From: Euryodendron excelsum
Taxonomy: Eukaryota; Streptophyta; Magnoliopsida; Ericales; Pentaphylacaceae
Direction: 5' to 3'
Length of the DNA: 64,000 bases
Assembly (NCBI GenBank): GCA_033060915.1
Contig: CM065381.1
Coordinates: 31,295,836 to 31,359,835 of the forward strand
This document shows positions 23,301-32,382 of this stretch, one piece after another. Under the pieces are notes generated by a model. That model was not told the DNA's origin, did no database searches, and worked only from the letters and a program-made list of their open reading frames with translations. Position 1 is the stretch's first letter. Each line of letters opens with the position of its first letter. Position numbers and translations under genes: made by a program.

Positions 23301-24200
23301 AAATAAATTTGTCTGCGAATCGGTTAGGCCACCCCTTTATAGTAAAAGGACCACCATAAAAAAAAAAAAAAAAAGATGTTATGGATTTGACCTTGTTTTG
23401 CAACTAATGTTGTTGATGGATATATATGTGTGCATTGCATGTAGCGTGTGGAGAAAATCTTATCTGAATCCTTGGTCAAGCACATCAATAATGATGGGAA
23501 GACTGCTGAAGTGCTGTTCGCTGAACAGAAAGAAAACCTTCGCTGCGACGCCAAAGAATGGCTTAAGCGTACAGCAGAACACTGCTCCCTTGTTGCAGTG
23601 CTTATTGCTACTGTTGCTTTTGCTGCCGCATATACAATACCTGGAGGCCCAAATCAGAATACTGGTTTTCCAATCCTCCTAAACCATCTTTTCTTTGTAA
23701 TCTTTACCATGACCGATGTCCTTTCCCTTACATTTTCTTTGACATCAGTAATTGTATTCCTGTCAATTCTCACTTCACCATTTCGGTTGGAAGACTTCAA
23801 GCAGTCTCTTCCTCAAAAACTAATGCTAGGAGTCACATTTTTAATATTCTCTGTGTCAATGATGATGTTGGCTTTCGCTGCAACCGTCATACTTGTGATA
23901 CACAAGAAGGAGCGGTGGACCCAAATCCCCTTGTACACCGCTGCATTCCTCCCAGTCACCATCTTCGCGCTCGCCAACATGCGTATGTATTTGTCACTCA
24001 TGAGAACTTTCCATCGCTCGCTCAAGAAAATAGCCATGATTTTTCCTCGATTCAGTGCTCTTCCTATACTGTCTTCATCGGCCAATACTTTTAACTTTCA
24101 TAAACCAAAAAAAACCACAATTCAATCCAACCCCACTCAAATTGAAGCCACTATGGTCACCTACCCTCGTACCCCTCAAACCTCCCTGTCGCCAGTATGA
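8130..24200 (+). CDS. Ankyrin-repeat protein with PGG domain (ACD6/ITN1-like), four exons, possible frameshift
   Basis: This is the only convincing host gene in the window. Spliced, it would encode about 690 residues: several ankyrin repeats (exons 1-3), then a PGG domain with four membrane-spanning segments (exon 4). That is the usual layout and length of plant ACD6/ITN1-type proteins, which act at membranes in defence and stress signalling. Proposed exons are 8130-8655, 13035-13264, 16398-16974 and 23445-24200. Exon junctions 1/2, 2/3 and 3/4 are phase-compatible with GT/AG ends as listed. Exon 3 contains a one-base frameshift in a run of eight A near 16516, so the allele is either a pseudogene or the base is a sequence error. 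Introns of 4.4, 3.1 and 6.5 kb are filled with transposon debris. A degraded paralogue lies at 25150-25510. Confidence 0.8.
8656..13034. other. Intron 1 of the ankyrin/PGG gene
   Basis: This is a 4.4-kb AT-rich intron. It holds a T20 run (9473-9492), CT-rich stretches near 10000-10100, a GC-rich island at 11040-11260 that may be a captured gene fragment, a 45-bp-spaced direct repeat near 11568-11637 and a 23-bp direct repeat (11694/11787). No transposase is recognisable. Confidence 0.6.
11694..11809. repeat. 23-bp direct repeat, 93 bases apart
   Basis: gttagccaatattatgccaa followed by cat occurs at 11694-11716 and again at 11787-11809. The first copy runs on into a small palindrome (atgccaacattggcat). 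It may be the footprint of a small inverted-repeat element. Confidence 0.7.
13035..13264 (+). CDS. Ankyrin/PGG gene, exon 2
   Basis: An acceptor AACAG at 13034 precedes a frame giving (D)LALLCAENDGSLACEQNK and then MTGLQLLACNPSALG, a standard segment following the last exon-1 repeat in this family. The 3' end is uncertain. A GTTAAT donor at 13162 would shift exon 3 into a stop. A GTAACG donor at 13265 keeps phase 0 with exon 3 but adds an AT-rich, poorly typical stretch (about residues 41-76 of the exon). I list the phase-compatible end. The acceptor region is similar to that of the relic exon at 25376. Confidence 0.7.
14243..14285. repeat. (CACTG)n pentanucleotide microsatellite
   Basis: Eight and a half uninterrupted copies of the 5-base unit. 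The perfect array implies recent slippage or length polymorphism. Confidence 0.95.
15507..15830 (+). pseudogene. hAT transposase relic (C-terminal dimerisation region)
   Basis: The plus strand reads FIYSFVYLLKKLLILLHFAI, then VMVERAFSIIKIIYN, then RMNDYLVKCIENDVFDSTDN and FKNLKSHRGQL. This matches the hAT C-terminal dimerisation region of plant TTF-type/ZMYM-like elements, where V-T-A-xx-VERAFS and a DCLVxYIEKDVF block are diagnostic. Nothing upstream is recognisable as the DDE core, so this is a terminal relic inside intron 2, in the gene's own orientation. Confidence 0.75.
16398..16974 (+). pseudogene. Ankyrin/PGG gene, exon 3 with one-base frameshift
   Basis: After the acceptor CAACAG (16397) the frame gives VPLLEAIRKEKQRSGSALKH up to LIKK. 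At a run of eight A (16514-16521) the sensible protein moves by one base: DTSWKVTKPVEDQYQPKTHE continues in the next frame. That frame reads on through ankyrin-like TPLFLATMSGCVEIVEEIL and GRTILQVAIEYRQMEVFNMV, then NSILHMVG and LQEDLLLFE. Seven A would restore one frame. The donor GTATGA at 16975 leaves phase 0, joining RVEKIL of exon 4. Without correction, translation ends at 16571 before the membrane domain. Confidence 0.82.
18535..18578. repeat. (GA)n microsatellite
   Basis: 22 uninterrupted GA units just upstream of the SINE. Confidence 0.97.
18612..18805 (+). mobile_element. tRNA-derived SINE
   Basis: About 190 bases with an internal pol III promoter. A box A-like TTGGCTTGAGTG (18618-18629) is followed 33 bases later by a box B-like GGTTTCGAGCCC (18663-18674). 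The segment then runs without coding potential to an A-rich tail (accaaaaaaaagaaa, 18791-18805). Size, box spacing and tail fit plant SINEs. Flanking GA and G runs obscure any target duplication. Confidence 0.6.
18806..18851. repeat. G15 run followed by (AG)n
   Basis: 15 consecutive G (18806-18820) then about 15 AG units. Purine-only over 46 bases and a hotspot for slippage and assembly error. Confidence 0.95.
19120..19343. repeat. Diverged tandem duplication, about 110 bp
   Basis: Two adjacent segments share the same order of motifs: caatcacacgag / aatcacaaaagag, then agaaatctttctgg / ggaaattcttccag, then aaccaagcattatgtgaa / aaccaatcattatgtgaa, then caaagtataagaat / caaaatacaagaat. The surrounding sequence resembles retroelement LTR sequence, but no edges were found. 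Confidence 0.7.
20271..20331. repeat. (GA)n microsatellite, 61 bases
   Basis: About 30 uninterrupted GA units within intron 3. Confidence 0.97.
20500..22231 (+). mobile_element. Decayed gypsy-type LTR with about 140-bp internal repeats
   Basis: The right end abuts a degenerate PBS at 22234. The body holds about four diverged copies of a unit with tcact(c/t)(t/c)gac/aac, gcgagttggttt and gaaggtcg, near 21671, 21802, 21949 and 22094 (spacings 131-147). Phrases such as aaaggggcaaaatggttattt recur. The left edge is not defined; the start given is approximate. Confidence 0.45.
22234..22245 (+). promoter_or_regulatory. Degenerate primer-binding site
   Basis: TGGTATTAGAGC differs by one base from the usual tRNA-Met PBS TGGTATCAGAGC. 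It follows the repeat-bearing LTR-like stretch by two bases. No retroelement internal domain follows; a hAT-like end starts within 10 bases. Confidence 0.5.
22253..23096. mobile_element. Non-autonomous hAT-like element remnant
   Basis: The left end (CAGTAGTAGAGCCAGGATTC, then gtgaggggggg) resembles the CAGTGGCGGAGCCAGGAT termini of plant hAT elements. Near the right end tttttgagggggacaactgc leads into a C17 run (23080-23096), where the matching terminus would be expected but is lost. No transposase lies within. Confidence 0.45.
23445..24200 (+). CDS. Ankyrin/PGG gene, exon 4 (PGG membrane domain)
   Basis: The acceptor GTAG at 23444 precedes RVEKILSESLVKHIN and 252 codons to the stop at 24198-24200. 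The PGG hallmark AAYTIPGGPNQNTGFPI ends the first membrane helix (from SLVAVLIATVAFAAAY). Three further hydrophobic segments follow (LLNHLFFVIFTMTDVLSL onward; LMLGVTFLIFSVSMMML; IPLYTAAFLPVTIFALAN), the four-helix PGG layout. The tail is short, polar and rich in Thr and Pro. The exon is intact with no stops. A GTG at 23448 is not a real start; the exon begins by splicing. Confidence 0.9.
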   Translation, partial: RVEKILSESLVKHINNDGKTAEVLFAEQKENLRCDAKEWLKRTAEHCSLVAVLIATVAFAAAYTIPGGPNQNTGFPILLNHLFFVIFTMTDVLSLTFSLTSVIVFLSILTSPFRLEDFKQSLPQKLMLGVTFLIFSVSMMMLAFAATVILVIHKKERWTQIPLYTAAFLPVTIFALANMRMYLSLMRTFHRSLKKIAMIFPRFSALPILSSSANTFNFHKPKKTTIQSNPTQIEATMVTYPRTPQTSLSPV

Positions 24201-25149
24201 AAGTCCAAATGGAGTCTAATTTATTTCTCCTTTTCATAACACCTTGTCAATATATGTTTTCTGAGGTTGTTGAGGTTCCAAGGTGAGATCAATTGAATGA
24301 TTACTATTATTTGCTCTTTCTACACTTACTGCTACAAACTAAAGCCATATAATGGATTCATGTTTTATCAAATGAAAATACTTTGTACTATAAAAGAACA
24401 GATATTTTCATATGTTAATACGATTTGTGCAAAAATTTGCGACTAAAAATAGGATGAGTAGTTTGAATGGGTGGTGATGGACAAGAAAGTTGATGATAAT
24501 GACATTCTGATAATAGTGTTGATATGCTGAAACATTGAATTTCTCTAGTTCTGTTATGGAAGTGATGTGCAGGGCGACTGCTATCATTTAAGTTATTCAA
24601 AACATATGCTAAAGAATGCTCTCAACAAAACTTCAATATAATGCAACTCACTCATCCTTCCCCTAACACAACCAACCTTAGCACGATAATGGCGTCTTCA
24701 AATGTTGTTCTATCGATTATACAAAAACTTGGGCTAAAGAATGCACTCGACAGGACTTCATAGCATCAATAGAATGCAACAGTCTTCCTTCCTTCCCCTA
24801 ACTGCCCTAATTGCAATCCTGGTCCTTCCCAACTAAGGGCATTGGTTTTGCCTGGGGCTGAATTATTGTAATTATGCTTGACAGTAGACTTGGGGCTGAA
24901 TTATTATTATTATGCTATTGATGGAGCTTAAGAGGCATGAAAATAGCTCAAATCCAGACCTGTTTTTAGAAATGTCAATTACTAAAAGAAGTTTCTTACT
25001 TCTGCTTTAATACATAGCACTATAGGCATATGTAGAACTACCATAAACCCCTTAAAATGTTATTTGCTGATCTGTTGGTGATGAAATGTTGAGCATGAGC
25101 TCTAAGAGAAAGTTACAATCCAATTATCTGAGCAGGCTACCGTAATTAA
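24201..25149. other. 3' flank of the ankyrin/PGG gene
   Basis: This should hold the 3' UTR, but no clear AATAAA signal stands out. It includes a diverged direct repeat (24602-24805, period about 125; gctaaagaatgc and ccttcccctaac in both units) and a duplicated ggggctgaattatt near 24852 and 24891. No coding sequence is seen. Confidence 0.5.
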
Positions 25150-25510
25150 TTTAACGATTGAGAGTGTACCTGAGATGTTAAATATTTCTGTAATTCACAC
25201 GTCCATTGCCACTGAGAAATTGGTGAGTAGTTATGCTGCTGTTCTTGTATGATTAGTTTGGTCATTGAATGAATTGATCCCATGCAAATATCTAGTAATA
25301 ACTATTTTGCAACCTATATGCTGCTGATTCTTGGTTCTATTCGGTTTCTTACGTACTGTGAAATACAAACAGACTTAGCCCTTTTGATCGCGAGAGACTG
25401 AGTATTTGGTTGGTGAAAAAGACACAAATGGAATGGCCGCCTGGCATCCAAAAGCAAGGGCAGCAGATGCCACAAGGGCCTCATTTACTCTTGCAAAGTA
25501 CTTTTCATGT
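25150..25510 (+). pseudogene. Relic of a second ankyrin/PGG gene (exon 1 end, intron, exon 2)
   Basis: Near 25192 the plus strand reads VIHTSIATEKL followed by GTGAGTAG, matching the exon 1 end and donor at 8655. After about 150 bases, intron sequence (tatatgctgctgattcttgg...gaaatacaaacag) matches that before exon 2 at about 12980-13034. Exon 2 follows: DLALLIARD, then after a one-base shift EYLVGEKDTNGMAA. The similarity covers exon and intron, so this is a tandem DNA duplication, now truncated and frameshifted. Confidence 0.75.
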
Positions 25511-25759
25511 AAATTAGGTTAATATTTGTATTGTCTCCTGACTGATTCAAGCGTCCATGGGCATGCCTAGATCCCAAACTCTTGTCTCATGGGGTGGTAG
25601 TTATACTAAACTACCTACATTTGGGGCCGGACAGGTACAGCAAACAATACAACCATTTTATGCTCCCAATTTTTGTAAGTCCCTAATTTTTTAAAATCAT
25701 ATATACTATAGTTAAAGCCCCGTATAATTTTAACATATTTTTTTTTTAGAAAAAAGAAG

Positions 25760-26060
25760 TCTCAATTTTAATAAGAAAAAAAAAAGGCTTGCAAGGAAAA
25801 AAAGTAAAAGACCTCAGTCTAAATAAGAAACAAAAAGACTCACAAGAAACCTTAACCTAAAGAAAAAGGCCTCAACCTAAATTAGAAAAAAAAGGCTCAC
25901 AAGCAAAAAAAAAAAAAAAAAAGAAAAGAAAAAAGGCTCACAAGCAAAAAAAAAAAAAGGCCTTAGTCAAAATGAAAATAAAGACCCATAAGAAAATGGC
26001 AAAAAGGGCTTCAATCCAAATGAAAAAAAAAAAAAAAAAAAAAAACAAAACAATAAGAAG
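25760..26060. repeat. Degenerate purine-rich tandem repeat
   Basis: About five irregular copies of a 45-60-base unit with aaaaaggcctcaacctaaat and aaggctcacaag, separated by long A runs. Confidence 0.75.
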
Positions 26061-26072
26061 AGGAAAAAAAGT

Positions 26073-26635
26073 CCCAAATTTGCTGAAGAATCTTTTAGAA
26101 TAGATTCTTTCATATCTTTATTAGATCAAGCAATATCTTCGTTTCAAAATAAGTTTGAATAATTTCAAATATACAAATTTTTTTTATTTCTATTTAATTT
26201 TAAAAAATTAAAATCATTAGAGGATGATAGTTTGAAAAAATATTGTATTAATCTCAAATGTAATTTAAACGTGGTACTTTTTCTGATATTGATGGTTTAG
26301 ATTTAGTTTCAAAACTAAAAGTTTTAAAGAATTTTACAAATAGAAAAAAGTACTTCAATTGACATATTAAATTATATAAAAAGATTATATTCTTTTCCAA
26401 ATGAATGTACTGCGTATAAAATATTATTGACAATGCCAATAATAGTAGCTTTGCGGAAAGAAGTTTTTTAAAATTGAAATTGATAAAATTTCATCTAAAA
26501 TCAGCTATGTCACAAGAAAGACTATGTGGATTAACTATACTGTCAATTGAAAAGGATTTGTTAACTAAACTTAAATATAAAGATTTAATTAATAATTTTG
26601 CATCTCAAAAAATGAGAAAAATAAATTTTAAATAA
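26073..26635 (+). pseudogene. hAT transposase relic
   Basis: The plus strand begins with AEESFRIDSFISLLDQAISS, a hAT element motif preceding the C-terminal third. Later it gives LTMPIIVA, then after a one-base loss AERSFLKLKLIKFHLKSAMS, then ERLCGLTILSIEKDLL and a stop near 26633. The AERSFxKLKxIK and RLxGLxxLSIE blocks are the hAT dimerisation signature. Stops and at least one frameshift make it inactive. It differs from the relic at 15507 (VERAF type), so two hAT lineages are present. Confidence 0.75.
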
Positions 26636-27593
26636 TAATTTTGTAATAATATTAAAAATGTAAAAAGTTTCGTTTACAGTTGTCGCTTTGGATCTCAAAT
26701 TATCTTGAGCTAGCCTTACCTATATTTTCCATTTTTAGAGGAAGTTACATCCTATATTCAAGCAAAGCTCCCCTCCTCTTTTTTTTTTTTTTTTTTCTTT
26801 TTTTCATATTTATAAGAGCCCGAAGGCTGCTTACAAATCATCAAAAGCTTCGGCGTTAAACAAAGGAATGAAAGGAAGAATTTCCTCCATCCAAAATATA
26901 TGAGAATTATATTTCAAGTCATTCCAAACTGTGCAGTGAGCAAATCTCATTCTTTTTTTGAGAAATGTGAGAGATATGGAGTCTCCTGAATAATCTTGAG
27001 AATTCACCAACTACTTATCTGATATGTCTAAAAAAATAAAGCATAGCCACAGAGTCGCATATAATTGTATTCACTGAATTACAGTAAAAACCAAAGCGGT
27101 ATTTGGGACGAGTTTGGCTTCAGATGACCTCCACCACTACAGGACAAATGGGTTTAGACGGCGTTTATTTTGTGGCATTTTAAAAAACGTTGTCAAAAGC
27201 CATAACAAACCCAACGGTTGTAAAAACGTAGGGTAAATGTCACTGAACGACATCGTTTATTAGGCCGGTCAACGGTGCCTGGCGTATCGTGACAATAAAT
27301 GGCGATTCAAAACGACGTGAAAAGTAAATTGATATATAAAAACGTTATGCAAAGCTTTCCATTTCACTAAACTTTTTATTCTTTATGTATTGAGAGTACA
27401 GCTGTCTCCAATGTTTTACTATTTTCTTTCGTTGTCATTGTCCTGGATGCAATCTCCACTGTAGATCTCCATCCATCTCGAGATCCTAAAGCTTCAAAAT
27501 GCCAATCGAAGTTCGAACCCTGCGTCATCCATAGAGAGAGGAGAGGTATTTCAGAGCCTCACCATTTCCAATTCTAGAGAGAGAAAAAAAGAG

Positions 27594-28076
27594 GTGAGTA
27601 GCAGAGCTCTGCATCAACTGAGAGAGGGAAAGAGAGAGGTTGGTCTAGAAGGGCCTGTTTTGGTATTGGAGCCGTTGTCTCAGCAATTTAGGGCTAGGTT
27701 TCAATTTTGGACAGGCTGTGGATTTTCACCAGCAGAGGCGTCGTCGGCGATGGAGAAATCGAAAGCAGCTTCAACGTCGTCGGAGCTCGGTAGTCTGTCC
27801 CTCTCTGCTTCTCGATGCATTGTCTCAATTTTCAACAATATTCTATCAACGTATTCTCCTGTTCCCTCCGTCAAATCTGAATGTATCTCTACCTGTTTTC
27901 TCAATAGTGTTTGTAGATCCCTCTCTTCTGTGTATATATCTGTATATACGTATATAGTTTGCAAATTTATATATGTAGTTGCTTTAGACTCTTTTCATCC
28001 TCCATGTTTCAGTTTTTGTTGTTTTCTTCACCAATCTGAATCTGTCTCCGTTTATTTTCTCTACGATATTTGTTGA
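27594..28076 (+). other. Possible captured 5' UTR/first exon inside the CACTA element
   Basis: This segment is much richer in G+C and codon-like composition than its surroundings. It has GA-rich leader-like sequence before it (27540-27640). From 27751 a frame reads MEKSKAASTSSELGSLSLSA and stays open for about 108 codons, with a competing open frame on the minus strand. I do not recognise the product. It may belong to the captured kinase gene or to another gene. Confidence 0.35.
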
Positions 28077-28444
28077 TTCCATATTTTCTATTTTCGATGC
28101 GTCTTCTGTCGATTGATGTCTCGTTTGTTGATAATAGATTGATTTACATCACCTATATTTGGATCTCTGTATCTCGTTCTTAGATTTTTCAAACCAGATT
28201 TCCATTTTTATGCAAATTTATCTATCAATTGATGATTGGGAAGTATGAGGATCTGAATTTATTTTGTGTTTAGCATACTATCCAGTTTGTTTTGCTTTCT
28301 TGAAGTTTGTAAGAAATTTTGCAAGGAGAAAGCAGCACAACTGCTGGCCTTAAAAGATATTATTGCATTTGATATGATGTGTTATTGGTTTTACGGTGCA
28401 TTCCTTTCTAAATGAAACTAACATTCTTGCTTCATGTGATGCAG

Positions 28445-29424
28445 GGGAATTTTTCTTTTTGAGAATGCAGTCTGAGGCGAATTTGTTAAGGAGGCTTTCT
28501 CATCCTAACCTTGTTGAGCTATAGGGATACCTTTATGAAGATAAAGAGCTACTCATTTTCTCTGAATGCAAAAGGGCAACTTGGAGAAGCACCGTTTTGA
28601 AATTAAGATGTAATAGATATAATTTACATTACTCTTACTGCAAGTTATGCATGCATTAGCAATGTGCAAAATTTCTATGTATCAGCCAAATTCATTTGGC
28701 GTACTAGACAGCCAAATTCATTTGGCGTACTAGACAGTTTGTGGTTTGTTTTGTGCAGGGGGCTCTGCTGTTTAGTCACTTCCATGGAACATACGGCTTA
28801 AGTTACTAATAGCAGCAGTTCAGGGCCTGGCCATTTTTGCACACATCAGAAAACCAAGCAATTTATAGAGAATTCAAGGCCTCAAATATATTCCTCGATG
28901 GGGTAAGTTTCCTGCAATCAATTACTTGGTTCCAGGTGCCATAAAAGGGAGTGCAAATCTATTTCATTGTTGAACATCATAATTACAGCACGGGGTATCT
29001 TAAACTTCGTCTGATACAGATATTTCTTTTTGGCAGTCCTACAATGCCAAGGTCTCGGACTTTAGTTTGGCAAAATTGTGTCCCTCAGCTGGTCAATCAC
29101 ACGTGACAACACGGGGTTATGGGAACATATGGCTAAGCTGCTCCAGAGTACATTGCCACAGGTAATCCCCTGAACCTTTTCAAGCTTCAGGCTCTTAAGG
29201 CTGAATGATTATCATAATCAAGCTTTCAAAATTTGCATGCTTCAAAGCCACTTGAACTGAACCCACCAAACTATATGGTGTGTCATTATACTAATATTAT
29301 CCGTTTGTACGTGAAGAGCGATGTGAATGGTTTTGGTGTTGTATTGGTTGAGATGCTCACAGGCTTATAAGCATTGCAAACCGTCCAACTGGGAAACATA
29401 ATCTGATAGATTGGGTCAAATAAT
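28445..29424 (+). pseudogene. Captured receptor-like cytoplasmic kinase fragment (PBL/RLCK-VII-like)
   Basis: Four exon-like pieces are still separated by introns. Piece 1 (from 28445 after an AG acceptor) gives EANLLRRLSHPNLVEL, a stop, then GYLYEDKELLIFSEC. Piece 2 (from about 28758) gives LPWNIRLKLLIAAVQGLAIF and, after a shift, YREFKASNIFLDG. Piece 3 (from about 29037) gives [20 protein letters not shown] and SHVTTR. Piece 4 (29317-29424) gives SDVNGFGVVLVEMLTGL. These follow kinase subdomains IV to IX. The catalytic loop Asp is Glu (YREFK instead of YRDFK), DFG is DFS, and stops and frameshifts recur, so it is dead. Retained introns show DNA-level capture by the CACTA element. Confidence 0.8.
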
Positions 29425-30960
29425 TAGTGTCATTATACTAATATTGTACTATTTTTGTTTTATTCCAGGATAACTATAGGAAATTTTTTTATATTATTTC
29501 TGCATTGTAGTGGGTAGTAGGTGTGAATTATCTATAAGCAGGACACAACATGTGCTAACATGGATATAATGGTCTGAACTATAAGTGTATATACTATCTC
29601 ATGATAATAAAATCATCATCCCAATTGAAATTGAGGTCCTAGGTTTCCCTATACATTTGAAAGTGGGTTATTTGAAGCCTGAAGGGCTTGTGATATATTG
29701 TGAATCAACTTTTTCACTACACGTCCAGTTGTAAGGATTATTCTATATCAGGGGCACATTTTGAAGTGTTCGGAATTGAAGATTGCTACATGGTTGGGGG
29801 TATTAAAGAGGAGATAGAACATATCTCTAAAAAAAGTATGCAGCAACAAGTCTCTTGAAAATGCTTTTCAACTATCTTGGACTTCAAACACAGCTCTTTC
29901 ATTGTGTTCAAACCAGGTTTACGGTATTTCCTGTGTTGTGAACTTTGAATGGCATCACTCATTTAACTTCAATTCTGATGTTCTGTTAATTTCTTGCGGT
30001 AGATTCACATTGAACAGAGAATTGTGCTAGAATAACTTGGCCTTCCTCTTGGTATGGTGAAAGGCATTGTTGGGCAAGACAGTACACAGTTAAAGGTATT
30101 ATTCTGAGATATGATAGTTCTTTTTAGTTTTGTACTTCTAGTCTTGCCTTTACTTATCATAAATCAACATCTAGTTCTTTTGTACTTCAAGTCTTGCCTT
30201 TCACGAACATGTGTTTTTAGATAAGGCTGGTGCGGCCCAGCTGAGGTGGCAGACAACCATTGGCTGTGTTGGGCAGCTTTAGCAATTCTCTTTACGTAAA
30301 TGTTTGATGGTGGTTATGGGGATAGTATATATTTTTAAGTTATTGCAATTTATTTGGGGATTGTATTTTTCTACTTGAAGAAACACTTTGCAAAGGTTAA
30401 GTTTCAGTTCTAACATTGTTTTATTTTTTATTTTTTGCAGGGTTAGATATACTACGTGATGTCGCTAGATACTTCACGGCTAAATTTGTTTATCTTTATA
30501 TAGCCATTCATTTTTGGGTGTAAGTTAAAAATGTGGATCTAATCCTGATAGAAGAATATTATCTTCTTTTTATGAATTTTTGATTCCCGCCATTTGTACC
30601 AGCTAACTTTGGAGGCATTGTCCTTATAATCTGCTTGGACAAGTGCAAGATTTATTATATTTATTACAATCAGCCATTCGTTATTTTCATGATGATGTGA
30701 AAATGCCCAGGAATGGAGTTCAACTATTATCTAATCTAGATTCGAATTTGGAAATGTCAATTTGAAAGAATATTAGTCTATGAATTGGAATGTGACCTGC
30801 TAACTTGAATGAGGGAATGTGAAATCTAAGGTTAGCTGATGATCAACCTCCGCTATATCCATTTAGTTTTCTAGTGATTACAATTAATATAACATAAAAT
30901 AAAAAAACCATTTGTGTTTATTAAAAGAAATAGAAAATTATTCAAAATACAAAGAAAGGG
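29425..30960. other. Interior of the CACTA element without recognised gene
   Basis: Splice-like signals occur (for example near 29920, 30000 and 30440), and a short open piece reads LGLPLGMVKGIVGQDS near 30035. More captured material is possible, but nothing was identified. Confidence 0.4.
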
Positions 30961-31249
30961 AAAAGGTAGCGTTTTGAAAAATGTTGATAAAACTGAACAA
31001 CCAGCTTTTGTAAAACGCCTAAAAAAAATATGAGTACACCGGCCAGTCGCCGGCAGGGACAAATGTAGCGTTTCTTAAAACGCCGAGTAAAGTGCTGAGT
31101 CAGCGTTTCCCAAACGCCATTAAAGCTAAGACGGTGACAATATCTTCAGCGTTTGTCCCAAAACGCTGTCTTAACTTTTACCGACGTTTTTAGTTTCATT
31201 TAGTGACGTTTTTCAAACGCCAGTGAAGCTACTTATTCCGGTATTGCAC

Positions 31250-32382
31250 CTAAACCTGACGCACCTGATTATATATCAAAATATCTAGGATGCCCCTCTT
31301 AGATTGTAATAATACATAAATACCTCCTTAAGACATATACAGAGTAATGTGCTTTCATATATAAGAGACATTGTCTACTTCTTAGTTCTTATTAGATACA
31401 CTAATTGTTATTTGTTTAAAAATATGTGATATAGAGAAACATGTCTATATGCTAAAGAAAAAATAAAAAATATGCGAGTTAACCTAACTCGACCCAATTT
31501 AAACACAAAGGAAGATGGAGTTGGAGAATTCAACCCATAACGGATATGGAAAGAGGTGTGAGGAATTTTTTTTCATTACAATCAGGTATGGTTTAGGTAA
31601 CCCATCCAACACACGACCTGTTATCATTCTTGCGGCACACTAATTCCCTTCCATTCCTGATGTGTGCTTGTGTTTTTTCATAGTAACTGATTTAACCAAT
31701 ATTTACATTTGTTTCACCCACTCTTTGCCGGTAATCCTTTTGGCAATCACATTCCGTCATGAATGATACTTGTCTCAAATCAATTCCCTGTTTTCTAGCA
31801 TTTTTTTTCCATTTATATAGCTTCGGATGTAAGATTGGGCCCTACTTCTTCCCATATTACTATTACGAATTTTTACTAAGAATATCAGTTATAGAATGAG
31901 AATATAATAAAGGTCTTAATATGTAATGACAAAATTGAAGTACGAGAGGATGCTAATCTTTTTGTTGAGGGTACATATTCTAGTTAAAAGATTGCTGCAG
32001 ATGGTTATATATTCCACAAGATTCGTTATATAAGCCCACCCATTATTGTCTGTGTATATGGCGTACCACGCTCTCCAACCTGCTTCATGTGGCAAAATCC
32101 AAATTTCACTGCAAACTCTCAGTCGTTCTACTCAAATCAGGTGTTTCAACAACTTACATAGAACACCTCTACCGTCAGCCACGCCAGCGGCTGGGGGTAG
32201 CAAGATCCACCTATATGTAATCTGCAGTGTAAAAAACAACGGCGTTCGTAGGAACTCTTGGTATCCAATTTGGTATCCAACTTTCTTGTCCTAAAAAATC
32301 TACTTCTTTCACTTTTAACTTTTGTGTTAAGCAAATTACAGGCCACTTCAATTCATTGCTTTACATGGAATATGTACCCTTA
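31250..32382. other. Spacer between the CACTA element and a copia relic
   Basis: AT-rich without recognised genes. The part next to the copia relic (about 32000-32382) may include element sequence, but no LTR edges were found. A plus-strand 82-codon ORF at 32046 has no recognisable features. Confidence 0.4.

Larger units (their letters stand above)
16975..23444. other. Intron 3 of the ankyrin/PGG gene
   Basis: A 6.5-kb intron with at least three inserted repeats in order: a TIR-type element (17058-19052) with a SINE inside it, a retroelement-like segment with a diverged tandem duplication (19120-19343), and a decayed gypsy LTR with PBS (about 20500-22245) followed by a hAT-like end. No independent gene is visible. 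Confidence 0.65.
25640..26720 (+). mobile_element. hAT element remnant with purine-rich repeats
   Basis: Left part (gtccctaattttttaaaatc, then gttaaagccccgtataattt) and right part (gatctcaaattatcttgagc) resemble the subterminal sequence of a common plant hAT family. A transposase relic (26073-26635) and a purine-rich minisatellite (25760-26060) lie between. The exact ends are lost. Confidence 0.55.
27135..31246. mobile_element. Non-autonomous CACTA (En/Spm) element, 4.1 kb
   Basis: The left terminus CACTACAGGACAAAT starts at 27135; the right terminus reads on the reverse strand CAATACCGGAATAAG and ends at 31246. Both are flanked by the 3-bp target duplication CAC (27132-27134 and 31247-31249), as expected for CACTA elements. 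Subterminal zones (27150-27360 and 30970-31220) are dense in short gcgttt/aaacgc motifs in both orientations, also typical. No transposase (TNPD/TNPA type) is recognisable. The interior instead holds captured host gene pieces. Confidence 0.82.

Noticed and set aside
27701..27964. 87-codon minus-strand ORF
   Set aside because: Overlaps the plus-strand open frame in the CACTA element; direction cannot be decided and no motif is visible.
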